DNA from: Anabas testudineus
Lineage: Eukaryota; Chordata; Actinopteri; Anabantiformes; Anabantidae
Direction: 5' to 3'
Assembly (NCBI RefSeq): GCF_900324465.2
Contig: NC_046619.1
Span: 17,568,637-17,632,636 of the forward strand
Length of the DNA: 64,000 bases
Part shown: one piece after another, positions 1-10,784 of the stretch
Numbering within the stretch: position 1 is the first letter of the stretch
Layout of the letters: every line of letters begins with the position of its first letter
The notes under the pieces: model-generated
What the model was told of the DNA's origin: nothing
The model's database searches: none
The model's input: only the letters and a program-made list of their open reading frames with translations
Translations under genes and position numbers: made by a program

Positions 1-700
1 TACAGTTTGGTTTTGGTTTTGCTTTTGTGTCTGAATCTTTCCCTTTATTCTTATAGTTAGTCCCACGAGGATTTAATCATTAAAATTGTTCATCCCAAAG
101 TCTTTTCTGTTGTTATTTTCTGAAAGCTGGCAGGTGCAGTGGTAATGATCCTCCTTCCACTGAGGCCTGTTGAGAGACAGACAAGACAGGGTATCAGACA
201 ATCCCAAGGATATATAAAAAAATAAATGTGAGGTGAAACTGTGGACATCTTTGCATATGTCCATGAGGTGTTTTTTTTTTCATGTCTTAACTGTGGACAC
301 ACTCACTCACTTATTTCCACTGCCTAAAAGAATAAAAACAGACCTAGCTGGGTAGGGGGCTTGCCCCAGGTTTTCCCTATCCACACTCACTCACGAAGGA
401 GCGGAGCCGTGAGAGCTGGTCGCCCGCAGCCGTCTTCTTTCTTTGGAGACAATCGTTTGCAATTTCGTTGTACTGTTGTACCAAGTGTGACTGTACAATG
501 ACAATAAAGCTTTATATTATCTCTTAATGCTGACACACCTTTTCAGTTCCTCCATAGAAATTCTGAAGTTCAAGTAAAAATGTCAGTGATATCTGAGTCA
601 GGGTCAGACTTCCAAGGATATGTTTGGAGAAGAAGAAGTTGTGTTTGGATGAATTGTTTAAACACAGTATCACTAAAGTAAAGTTTTCTTCTTGTCTCTG
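1..700. other. Gene-free stretch with a possible repeat tail
   Basis: No supported gene. Positions 455-520 (TTTCGTTGTACTGTTGTACC then GACAATAAAGCTTTAT) look like the 3' end of a dispersed retroelement, class unknown. Confidence 0.4.
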
Positions 701-719
701 TGTGAATCAGATGTGTAGA

Positions 720-1560
720 TGATGCTAATCTACCTTCTTCTGCTTTTCCTGCCAATCATCTGCCTCCACTTAGCCCTATCCTCTGCATCCTCCTTTCTCA
801 CACCAACTAACTTCATGTCTTCTCTCATTATATCTATAAATCTCGTCTTTGGTCCTCCTCTAGACCTCCTGCCTGGCAGCTGCCTTCATCCTGCTTGCAC
901 ACACCTCTTCACCCTCTTTTCCAAACTATACATTGCTCTTAACCTTTGACCCGAAGTTCTTAAAAGTCCTGCACCTTCTTTACCTCTGCTCCCTGTAACC
1001 TCACTGTTCCACTTGGTTCTCTCTCATTCACACTCGTGTTCTGTCTTGCTGCAGCTAACATTTATTCCTTTGGCAGCTAACATTTTATCCACCTGCTCCC
1101 TTCTCTCTAACCTCATCTGTCAGCCTGTCCATCACCAGAGCAAAAAAGAAGGGGCTCAGAGTTTATTCTTGATGTAGACCCACCTCCGCCTTCAACTCCT
1201 CTGTCACACCCACAGCACACCTCACCACTGTCTTAGTTAGCTCTACTACTGCAATACTCTGACATAGTTCTCTGCCACTTCAGACTTCCTCATACAATAC
1301 CACAGCTCCTCTCTCGTCACCGTCATATGCTTTCTCTAGCACTACGAAGACACAATGCAACACCCATTGTCCATCTCTGTGCTTCTCTATCAGCATCCTC
1401 AGAGAAAATATTGCATCTGTTGTACTCTTTCTAGACATGAAACCATAATCCTGCTCATAAATGCTCACCTCTGCCCTTAGCCTAACTTTCACTAGTCTTT
1501 CCCACAACTTCATTGTATGGCTCATCAGCTTTTTTCCTCTGTAGCTGCCACAGTTCAGTT
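720..1560 (-). mobile_element. RTE-type LINE fragment, degenerate
   Basis: Read on the minus strand it holds pieces of an RTE reverse transcriptase (MSHTMKLWERLVKVRLR; EQDYGFMSRKSTTDAIFSLR at 1280-1525) and the region before the 3' end near 730-880. Order is kept but with gaps and stops. The same family is better preserved at 47.8-49.9 kb. Confidence 0.7.
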
Positions 1561-1734
1561 CTCTCTCTCTCTTTCTCTCACTGCCTCCACAGGTATTTTG
1601 TCAGAACCAACTGCTCTTCACTTCACTCATGTCATCTGATTATGTTTTTCAGTTGTGCCAATTTACTTCCCAACAAGACTGTTTAAGATTATAGTTTTAC
1701 TAATTTCAAGTCAATTTTACTTATAAGATATGTC

Positions 1735-1915
1735 CACCTAGTCATGGACACATTTCATTCTCAAAGACTGGATGAAGTTGGGGACACTGCTGTCTTGACC
1801 TTTGAACATTCTTCACCAAAACTAATCAGTTCATCACTGACTCCAAGTTGTACCAAATTTGAAGAAATTTCTTTAAAACGATCTTCACATATTTCTACAA
1901 ACAACTACTATGCAT
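1735..1915. repeat. Dispersed repeat, TTGACCTTTGAAC family
   Basis: Resembles a common fish repeat with TTGACCTTTGACC, CTAATCAGTTCATC and CCAAATTTGAAGAAATT. A second copy is at 3300-3490 and a fragment at 11970-12015. The 70-codon frame here is not a gene. Confidence 0.5.
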
Positions 1916-1984
1916 TAATTCTGGTTATTATTACAGTTATTGCTATGTTTCTTTAGCAATATTCTGACTTCTAAAATTATCTTG

Positions 1985-3250
1985 TTCACACTTAAACGTT
2001 AATCAAATGACTCGTTTACATATAAAAGGTTAATGCAGCATATAAGTTTCTGAGCTCCACATGATCAGTGATGACCCTCCTACTTTTTACATGAGTCACG
2101 TCAGCAGGAAGAACACAGCCGGCACAGTAGGGGAGGGGGTTGTGGTCCCACTGTCCAATCTTTATACCCGCTTCATCTGCTGAAAGGCAACAGCACAGAA
2201 CCACTCACATAGTTTCACAGACAGTACTGGTGTAACGGAGGGAACCTTTGTGAACCTGGAATAAAACCACAGTTAAAACAACCACACTTAGACACGAGCA
2301 CCGCCGACCTAGTCTGGCCGCAGGCCAAAGTGTGCTGACAATAAAATAGTTATTAGTACTATGAGTGTTGCTGAATGTTGATGCAATAAAGTGAAATGAA
2401 TTATACAATAATACAAATCATACAATGAAATCACTAATTTGTAGAAAATCAATGTAAATGTAAAGTACCTGTGTGACACTATTCACTGCATTTATTGTTA
2501 CCATGTTTTTTGCACTTTCACATACAAACAAACACACATTCACAAACAAATGACGCATGGAAACTTCAGCACTGTTGTGGTTGGGCTTTCAACCTAAGGT
2601 GTAAACACACAGGACCCTTTCTTCCTTTTCACCCTTTGTGTAGCCCCAGGATGCTGGGCTTACACAGCTATTTCATCTTTTCTAAAAAAAAAAAAAAGCC
2701 TGGTGGCATACCACTATGGTATATTATTTTAATATAAATCAATAATATGAAGAGCACAACAACTTACAGGACCAGTTAAAGGATGCATTGATATTTTTCA
2801 TCTGTATCTAAACAATAAAGATGACTATACATCAAGTTTCCATAAATGATTCATATGACCAACAATCATTCAAACATCCCAGCCTGTCCTTTTTTAGCAA
2901 AGGTGGAGGAAAAAGACAGAAGTCTTTGATTACTTCTATTAAGATTCTTAATTTTAAGAACACAGATGCACATGGTTGTGTCCTTGGTTAAATCTTTAAC
3001 AACAGGAGAAAACATATCTAAAATAGTCAGCTGAAGCCCCATGTAGTCCTGTTGAAGCCCTTAGTCAGGTTCGTACTGAGTCAGAACGGTTTCCGTAGCT
3101 GCTGATAGTGCTCAGAAATGGCGGTAAATGAAACTACTGCATGTGGCTTTGCTTGTTGTTCTCATGATGGACATGCACATGTACCGTCAGACCTGAAGGA
3201 TGTAGTGGCAATTCTGTTAATGCTGCTCTGCTAACAAGTTAATGGATGAG
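1985..3250. repeat. Recurrent intergenic module, copy 1
   Basis: Ordered blocks: (a) 1985-2300 with GAGTCACGTCAGCAGGAAGA and CTTTATACCC; (c) 2540-2690 with TTGTGGTTGGGCTTT; (d) 3060-3200 with GTACTGAGTCAGAACGG. The same blocks recur throughout the window in the same order. No coding function; the short frames differ between copies. Confidence 0.6.
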
Positions 3251-3299
3251 TCCAAGCTCATGTTTGTGCTTGCGAATTTCTATTAACACATTCCTGATA

Positions 3300-3490
3300 T
3301 ATTCGTTTACAAGGACTGGATGAAGATGGGGTTACTGCAACCTTGACCTTTAAACTTTGGCCACTAAAAACTAATCAGTTCATTATTGACTTCAATAGGA
3401 CAGTTGTACTAACTTTGGAGAAATTCCTTCAAAGCGTTCTTCAAATATTGCAGCAAACAACTCCTTTGGGGTAATTCTGGTTATTACTGC
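3300..3490. repeat. Dispersed repeat, TTGACCTTTGAAC family, second copy
   Basis: Aligns with 1735-1915 (GGACTGGATGAAGATGGGGT; AACTAATCAGTTCATTATTG). Lies in the same position relative to the neighbouring module copies. Confidence 0.5.
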
Positions 3491-3724
3491 AATTATTGCT
3501 CTGTTTTATATTTTTGTACTATACTGTAGATTTATTATGTTCTGATATTGAGTCTTTTTTTTACTCTGCTGTTGTGGCACCTATATTACCTCTCATTGTT
3601 AGTTCAAATGTTAATGCATGGTGTATGATTAGATTTGATCTAAACATACCTTTCTGCCCTTATAATGTGTGATACAATAGTAAATACATTATACCACCCT
3701 ACTGACTTCTGAAATGATGCTGTT

Positions 3725-4840
3725 AACACTTAAACATGAATCAAATTGCTTGTTTACATATAAAAGATTAAAGCAACGTATAGGTTTCTGAGCTCCACAT
3801 GATCAGTGATGACCCTTCTACTCTTCTTCTACATGAGTCACGTCAGCAGGAAGAACACAGCAGACACAGTAGGGGAGGGGGTTGCGGTCATACTGTCCAA
3901 CCCTTATACCCGCTTCATCTGCTGAAAGGCAACAGCACAGCACCACTCACACAGTTACACAAACAGTACTGGTGTAACGGAGCGAACCTATGTGAACCTG
4001 GAATAAAACCACAGGTAAAACAACCACACTGAGACACGAGCACCGCTGACCTAGTCTGACCGCAAGCCAAAGTGTGCTGACAATAAAATAGTTATTAATA
4101 CTATGAGTGTTGCTGAATTTTGATGCAATAAAGTAAAATGATCAAACAATGTAATCACTAATTTGTAAATATTAAATGTACATGTAAAGTACCCATTCAC
4201 TGCATTTATTGTTACCATTGCTTTTTGCACTTTCACATACAGACAAACACACATTCACAAACAAATGACGCATGGAAACTTCAGCACTGTTGTGGTTGGG
4301 CTTTCAACCTAAGGTGTAAACACACAGGACCCTTTCTTCCTTTTCACCCTTTGTGTAGCCCCAGGATGCTGGGCTTACACGGCTATTTCATCTTTTATAA
4401 AAAAGCTCAGTGGTATATCACTATAGTATATTGTTTCAAGTTTAAATCAAGTTTCCATAAATGACCAACAATCATTCAACTATCAAAAAAGGAAAAAGAA
4501 AGAAGTCTTTGCTAATCTGAAACATTATTGACAAAAATCTAAACGAATCAATACATTTTCATGAAACTTAAAAAACTCCTCTTGAGATTCTTCATTTTAA
4601 GATCACAGATGCATACGATTGTGTCTTTGGTTAAATCTTTAACAACATGAGAAAACATATCTAAAATTAATCTGCTGTTGAAGCCTTTAGTCAGTTTTGT
4701 ACTGAGTCAGAAAGGTTTCCGTAGTTGCTAAAAGGGCGCAGAAATGGCGGTTAGTGAAGCTACTGCATGTGGCTTTGCTTGTTGTTGTCATGATGGACAT
4801 GCACATGTGCTGTTAGACCAGAAAGATCTAGTGGTAATCC
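3725..4840. repeat. Recurrent intergenic module, copy 2
   Basis: Block (a) 3725-4090, block (c) 4230-4400 (TGTTGTGGTTGGGC) and block (d) 4690-4830, in tandem with copy 1 at an offset of about 1.7 kb. Confidence 0.6.
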
Positions 4841-5059
4841 TGTTTTGTAGTGTTTGTTTTTTTTTTTTACAGAAAGAAATTAACCCTATTTTGTTTAGCA
4901 TGCTTCCAGTTACACCTGTGGGGGGTTGAGGTGGAACAAATACTCAGAATTTCACTGTCAAAACCACAGAATTATCTGTCTGCTCACGTCTGCCTACTTC
5001 GTTTACATGCACTTAAATACTGTACTGTTGTTGGGCCACAGTGAGCTCTCTCAGTTACT

Positions 5060-6590
5060 TAAGTGCAGCTAAACACAGTTAGTGTGTGTCTACATGTGCA
5101 CATGACAAAACTGTGGCATGAAACCAAGAATGAACTTTTTCCCACACAGATGAGAAAGTGTAACTCATCACATTATGAATGTTGGATTGCACCTGTTAGC
5201 AGAGAAGTACTTGTCTGGACAAATACCCCACTACAAGTATTTTTCTACTACAGTAAAAGAACAAGAGCTAAAAAAGTCACCACTAAGAAAAAAGTGTATA
5301 TTAAACAATGTAGAATTTGATGCTGTTGATCATCTTAATGTAGAACTGCAATCCCCATTTGACAGATTCTCAGAGGCGAGGTTCACATTTGACTTTTGAA
5401 TTCACTTTGCTTTAAAGTGGATCTGAAGTAACTTGTGAGTAAAAGTACAGTATTTTCCTCTGATTTGTAGAGTTGACGTAACATGAAATGGATAGTACAA
5501 GTATCTCAAAATTGTATTTAAGTATAGTACTTGAGTAAATGTACTTAGTTACTCTCTGTTCTGAGCTTATGAGGCACAGACCCAGAACTTGTGTACAAAG
5601 TGAAGTTGGTGGAAATTAAATGAAACAACACACAAAACAAGTCAAAACACAATGAACACAAAGAACAAGGGCAAAGTGGAGACATAAAGTAACTGAATAA
5701 AATGTGAAAAAACACCACAAAGTGAAAAATAAAAAGATTAAAACAAAACACAAAATTGCATGTTAAGATGCTGACTTTATTTGCATAGTTGGCAGCCACA
5801 GTTTTTTTAAATAGGTGAAACAGGTGAACTATTGTACAGTTCAGTTCCCATGAGGTTTCATTTGCGTTTTTATTTTGTGGAATTATATTAATCAAAACAC
5901 TTTGTAAACATTGTTTTTGCTAATTAAGTAAATAAGTTCTAGTGCAATAAGACTCCAGAATGGATTTGAGGTGTCTGAGCAGCATCTTTTGTAAAATCTA
6001 AGATCTATCTAAGAAATACCCAAAAAAGCCATTGTGAAAATATTACTGGTTTTATTAGTTTTTATGTCATTGCAAACTTTGAATGACTTTTAAACATTTA
6101 ATGTCAATTTTTCACACTAGCTTTCAATAATTTCAGCTATAGTGATTTTTAAAATTTGAACAAATCAGTGCGAAAACATTTCAGATAAAACAAAATTTAT
6201 GCTTAGTTCAACTTCAATCATTTAAAAGACTTGTTTGAGTGGAAGCACGTTTAAAGGAAATACAGAGAAATAATTGAGATTGAATGGATATACAGTAACA
6301 AGCACAATGCTGGAACATACAGTATCATTAAAAGCCATTAAAACTATAAATAGCTGAGTATTTATACATCTACATCTACTATAAACATAACTAATAATTG
6401 AACATATATCACAATTATATATATATATGTATATATATTTGTACAATGATATGTAATAAAATGGTACTGCTAAAAAAAGGGGAATTAGCAGGGTCAGATA
6501 TAACTTCACATGAAGTTATATCATTTCTTAAGTAATTTCTTACAATGTCTCAAACTAAAAATTACATTTGAATGTGGAAATCCATTATTT
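5060..6590. other. Gene-free AT-rich stretch
   Basis: Only short frames without protein features. Contains an AT dinucleotide run at about 6412-6442 and the short dispersed repeat at 5450-5560. Confidence 0.5.
5450..5560. repeat. Short dispersed repeat ending in TACTTGAGTAAATGTACTTAG
   Basis: The ending CTTGAGTAAATGTACTTAGT is a frequent end of fish non-autonomous DNA elements. Only part is seen, with no matching opposite end. Confidence 0.4.
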
Positions 6591-6596
6591 GGATTT

Positions 6597-8392
6597 TTAT
6601 TTTCTCACAACAGCTCTGATATCACTGTAGAGCGTCTCCTCCTCTGCTCTTGTTGCTTTCTTTCTCTCAGTTCTATCAGCCTCTTTCCTCCTGATGAAGG
6701 TTGGTGCAGAATAAGCCAGAGAATCCTTGTCTATCTGAAGAAATAAATGTATAAAGATAATGTTGAGAAATGGCAGATGCCTATTTATATTAATATACAG
6801 AGAAACATGTGTGAAGACCTTTTCAAGGTCCATTCGTTCCCTTACCTGTTGACTTTCCTGATTACCACCGACTGTTTCAGCATCTGTTTCAAGACTAACT
6901 GCAGCTGGATTATAAAGAAGGTAAAGGGTGATTATCTACACAGAGCAATAATGTAAATCCTTCAGGGTTAGCATGTGTCAAAAATAGTTTGGAAAATTAC
7001 CATTGCGACTGCAAGTTTTCTTCTTGATGATATAAATCAGAAAGGCAATAATAATTAGACTTATTGCCAAAGTAGTGCATAACAGAAGCAGAACTGTATT
7101 TGTTGTTTGCAAATCCCACATACTGTGTGTTCTGAGAGCTAAAAAACAAAACAAAACAATAAATGAACAAAATGACAAAAATTAATAGTTTTGATTTTTT
7201 GGATTTCTGAATTCTGACAGATCCTTAATTAAACAGACACATATGCAAATTTTAACACAATATAGAAATGTTCTGTACTTACATTCAGTGTCCAGTTTTG
7301 TTCCATTTCCAAATAAAATCTGTCCACATGTGGCCACAGCACAGTAATAAGTCCCAACATCAGAGGAGCTGACGTTCTTAGAGAAGTGATAAACACAGCT
7401 CTGTGAAGAAAGAGGCTCAGGACTCTTTTCACATTGATAACTACTGTTTCCATGAAAGTAAATGAGACTGGGATGAGATTCATCTGATCCAGCTCTGAAC
7501 CAGTACACACTGTGATCTGTTGGACATGATTTGCTTTCAGAGTCAGAGAGGACTGAAAACTGGAGAGTCACTGAGTCTCCAGGACGGACTGGATCAGAGG
7601 ATGGGGTCCTTGAATAACAGCAGTAACATCTGGTTCTAGGACCTAAAAAAATACAAATATTAACATCATTATCTAAAAGAAAGCTTGTTCGAATACTAAG
7701 GATAGATCTTTTCTGTAACTGTGGAAATGTGTAATTGTATATTTATTATACTACACATTTGTAGTTAAATTAACTACATTGAAATTGATGATACCATAGA
7801 ATGGATGAAATGGAAGCAGTTTAAGACAATAAATATTTGCTGGTGTTTTTACTTACCTTTAATTCCTCAGAAAGAATATGCTTTTAAAAATCTCAGGCAG
7901 TTGGTCCACTTTTAATACAGTCGTAAAGTCCAGTATCACTTAGCTCAGTTTCACTGATTTTCAGGACAAAGGTTCCAGGCTCTTGTTTTGCTGTAATGTG
8001 AGGAGTCTGGTGTTGAGGAGTCTCATTAACACTAGTATAATTAAAGGAAAATGTTCCTCCCAGGAATTCAGGCATCTTTCCAGACACGAGCCTGATCCAG
8101 TACAGGTTTGTAGCAGTATCAGAGCTCTGCCGAGGACATGTGAGTTTGACATTTTCTCCAACACTGACTGTTTTTGTCTCAAAGGTCTGATTGTCTGTGC
8201 ATCCTGAAAAATAAAGAACAACAAATGATTAAAAACATCTTGCCATTTGTATTAGGTTAATATTTGATAAAGTAAATGAAGGGCATGGCAATACTTAGAA
8301 ATATTAAACATTTATCTGCAGTAATTCTGAATTTTCTGCAAATACTTACGTCCCACACTGAGCATCAGCAGTAAAACGAACCTGACCTGCAT
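6597..8392 (-). pseudogene. G1: NITR-like receptor, damaged copy
   Basis: Six exons can be placed by splice signals and paralogues: leader 8350-8392 (starts MQVRFVLLLMLSVG), V 7857-8203, second Ig 7283-7642, transmembrane 7001-7138, tail 6846-6904 and 6597-6734. The plan is that of a novel immune-type receptor, a fish NK-type membrane receptor. The V exon has the B-strand Cys, LYWIR and the F-strand Cys (as YDC rather than YYC). Just after that Cys an extra A shifts the frame to a stop. The second Ig exon is 3 nt longer than in G2-G4, from three separate single-base additions near its start, so about the first 15 residues differ; its first core Cys is Phe (LQFSV). The transmembrane and tail exons remain open and end with TLYSDI. 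It is probably a pseudogene; homopolymer errors in the assembly are the main alternative. Confidence 0.8.
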
Positions 8393-8515
8393 TTTATTTA
8401 TTTATTTATTTTTTGATGAATCACCTGACGACTGACTTCAATTTAGTTGATATTAGAAGATGATTCACCTTAATGTAACTTTATGAAGTGGGAGGGAGCA
8501 ATGTCAGAACAATCT

Positions 8516-8570
8516 GATTGGCCCGTCATGACGTTGGCCTTTAACTGTACTACCACAGTGGAAATAATAT
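8516..8570 (-). promoter_or_regulatory. G1 proximal promoter: inverted CCAAT and CRE-like site
   Basis: About 125 bp before the leader ATG, ATTGG (8517-8521) and TGACGT (8529-8534) lie close together, followed by a second TTGGC. The same layout is in G2 (15609-15626) and G4 (27354-27371). Conservation among paralogues is direct; factor binding is inferred. Confidence 0.55.
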
Positions 8571-8929
8571 CAAGTTTCTTTCCAACACGAATACATGAAA
8601 CAACAGTAACTCGCAAGTGTTTGTTTCATGTTTCATGGTGGGTTTCCATAACTGACACTAAGAGTAAATGCAACAGGTTTGATTTGACACAAACTGCAAT
8701 AATCCAAAACAATGTTGTTGTTCTTTTATATTTCCATAATATTGAATTGATCTTTGAACTGATAATAAATCTTTTCAAGGTGATTGAAACACAGAGAAAT
8801 ATCATCCTAGCGTCTCTTAATATATCTTGCTGTGTGTCATGTTAATTGATTGTTGTAATGTATAAGCATATTTACTGGAGCTGTTGCCTTATTTCTGGAA
8901 ACAGAGAGAGGATGTAAATTATGGATTCA

Positions 8930-9180
8930 TGGGTACTATAATAATAATTGATACTTTATTAATCCCCTTGGGGAAATTCTTTGTGGACACGCTGCCCCCT
9001 TGAGGAGCCAAGATTTCGGGGTTCATGGTTCAGTGTCTGGTCCAGGGACACTTTGACATGTGGCAAGGAATCGGGGGAACCGCCAATCAAACCACCAACG
9101 GGAGGTTCAAAGACGACTGCCCTTCTAACTGCACCACTGTTGATATGTCCTTTACTTTACTGATGTTTGGTCCATATTTT
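8930..9180. repeat. Dispersed repeat beginning TACTTTATTAATCCCCTTGG
   Basis: A fish dispersed repeat with GGGGAAATTCTTTGTGGACA and AACTGCACCACTG ends. Equivalent copies are at 16025-16280 (upstream of G2) and 27515-27720 (upstream of G4), with fragments at 31875-31990 and 34590-34745. The upstream region of G3 lacks it. Confidence 0.6.
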
Positions 9181-9600
9181 GGACCAATAAACCAATAAAA
9201 CTCAAATAAAAAGCTGAAACATGTTTTGCTAGATAACTCTCATGTTGAATGGTGATGATTTCAAATGTCTAATTTCAGTATAGTTAAGGTTACAAAAAAG
9301 TCATGGAGATGTAAAATGAAGCTCCTTCAAATTAAAAGTCTGTTCTCTGAACTATGTGGGCATGTACAAACTACCTACCTCACCTAATCTCCACCTGACT
9401 AGAGATGTACTCAGGCATAGTAGATGAACACAATTAACAGTATTATGACTGTGAAGGGCATCAAGTCAAGATCAAGTTATTTATCATCCTACATGAATTG
9501 CACACTACAGTAGCTCCTACATGGCCTCTAAACTTTAGCTCTTACTGTTGATGATAGCTCTCATTCCTAGAATCATTTCACTGCACCTCTGTAATATACA

Positions 9601-10690
9601 CTGCTCAAAAAAATAAAGGGAACACTAAAATAACACAACCTAGATCTGACTGAATGAAATATTCTTATTAAATACTTCTTTTGAAGGTTGAATCTGCTGA
9701 CAACAAAATCACACTAAAATTATCAATAGAAACCAAATTTATTAACCCATGGAGGTCTGGATTTGGAGGCACACTCAAAACAGAAGTGGAAAAACACACT
9801 ACAGACTGATCCAACTTTGATGTAATGTTCTTAAAACTTGTCAAAATGAGGCTCAGTAGTGTTTGTGGCCTCCAATGTGCCTGGATGACTTCTGTACAAC
9901 GCCTGGGCATGCTCCTGATGAGGTGGCGGATTGTCTCCTGAGGGATCTCCTCCCATACCTTCACTAAAGCATCAGCCAACTCCTGGACAGTCTGTGGTGC
10001 AACATAACGTTTGCACGGTGTTGGGCTGAAAGCACAACCCCCACCCGTTGTCGTCGGGCCCTTATGCCACCCTTATAGAGTCTGTTTCTGACCGTTTGAG
10101 CAGACACATGCACATTTGTGGCCTGCTGGAGGTCATTTTGAAGGGTCTGGCAGTGCTCCTCCTGTTCCTCCTTGCACAAAGGTGGAGGTAGCGGTCCTGC
10201 TGATGGATTGTTGCTCTCCTATGGCCTCCTCCAAGTCTCCTGATGTACTGGCCTGTCTCCTGATAGCGCCTCCATGCTCTGGACACTATGCTGACAGACA
10301 CAGCAAACCTTTTTTGCCACAGTTCTCATTGATGTGCCATCCTGGGTGAGCTGCACCACCTGAGCCACTTGTGTGGATTGTAATCTCCGTCTCATGCTAC
10401 CACTAGAGCGAAAGCACCGCTAGCATTCAAAAGTGACCAAAGCAGCAGCCAGAAAGAATAGGAACTGAGAAGTGGTCTGTGGTCACTACCTGCAGAACCA
10501 CTCCTTTATTGGGGGTGTCTTGCTAATTGCCTATAATTTCCACCTGTTGTCTCTTCCATTTGCACAACAGCATGTGAAATTGATGTCACTCAGCGTAGCT
10601 TCATAAGTGGGCAGTTTGATTACTCAGAAGTGTGATTGACTTGGAGTTACATTGTGTTGTTTAAGTGTTGCCTCTAAATTCTGAGCAGTG
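9601..10690 (-). mobile_element. Tc1-like DNA transposon A, internally deleted
   Basis: Ends are inverted: CACTGCTCAAAAAAATAAAG at the left and its imperfect complement ending GAGCAGTG at the right, flanked by TA on both sides (9599-9600, 10691-10692). On the minus strand, 10062-10301 and 9964-10179 encode pieces of a Tc1 transposase DNA-binding region ([31 protein letters not shown]). The DDE catalytic part is missing: sequence jumps at about 10005-10015 from the C-terminal side directly to the DNA-binding side. At about 1.09 kb it is shorter than a usual 1.6-kb element and cannot move itself. Confidence 0.85.
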
Positions 10691-10784
10691 TATTAATGAA
10701 GACAGTATGTTGGTCTACTAGTTGTCTTCAAATCTAAATTAAAATAATCTACAATGTCATTGTTACTGTATAGTTAAAAGGAAC

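Noticed and set aside
2205-2300. Possible J-like segment or recombination signal in block (a) (GGAACCTTTGTGAACCTGG then AATAAAAC)
   Set aside because: A weak resemblance to an Ig J end with a splice donor, but the frame is closed, no FGxG is present, and no proper heptamer-spacer-nonamer was found.
7283-7642. Second Ig domains taken as T-cell receptor alpha V segments
   Set aside because: VYWFRAGS and YYCAV are TCR-like, but the J-like FGNGTK is already fused in the germline exon and spliced to a membrane exon, which fits NITRs.
8483-8845. A 120-codon plus-strand frame upstream of G1, repeated upstream of G2, G3 and partly G4
   Set aside because: It lies over the G promoter and 5' flank on the opposite strand, ends differ between copies, and no protein features are seen; conservation is explained by duplication.
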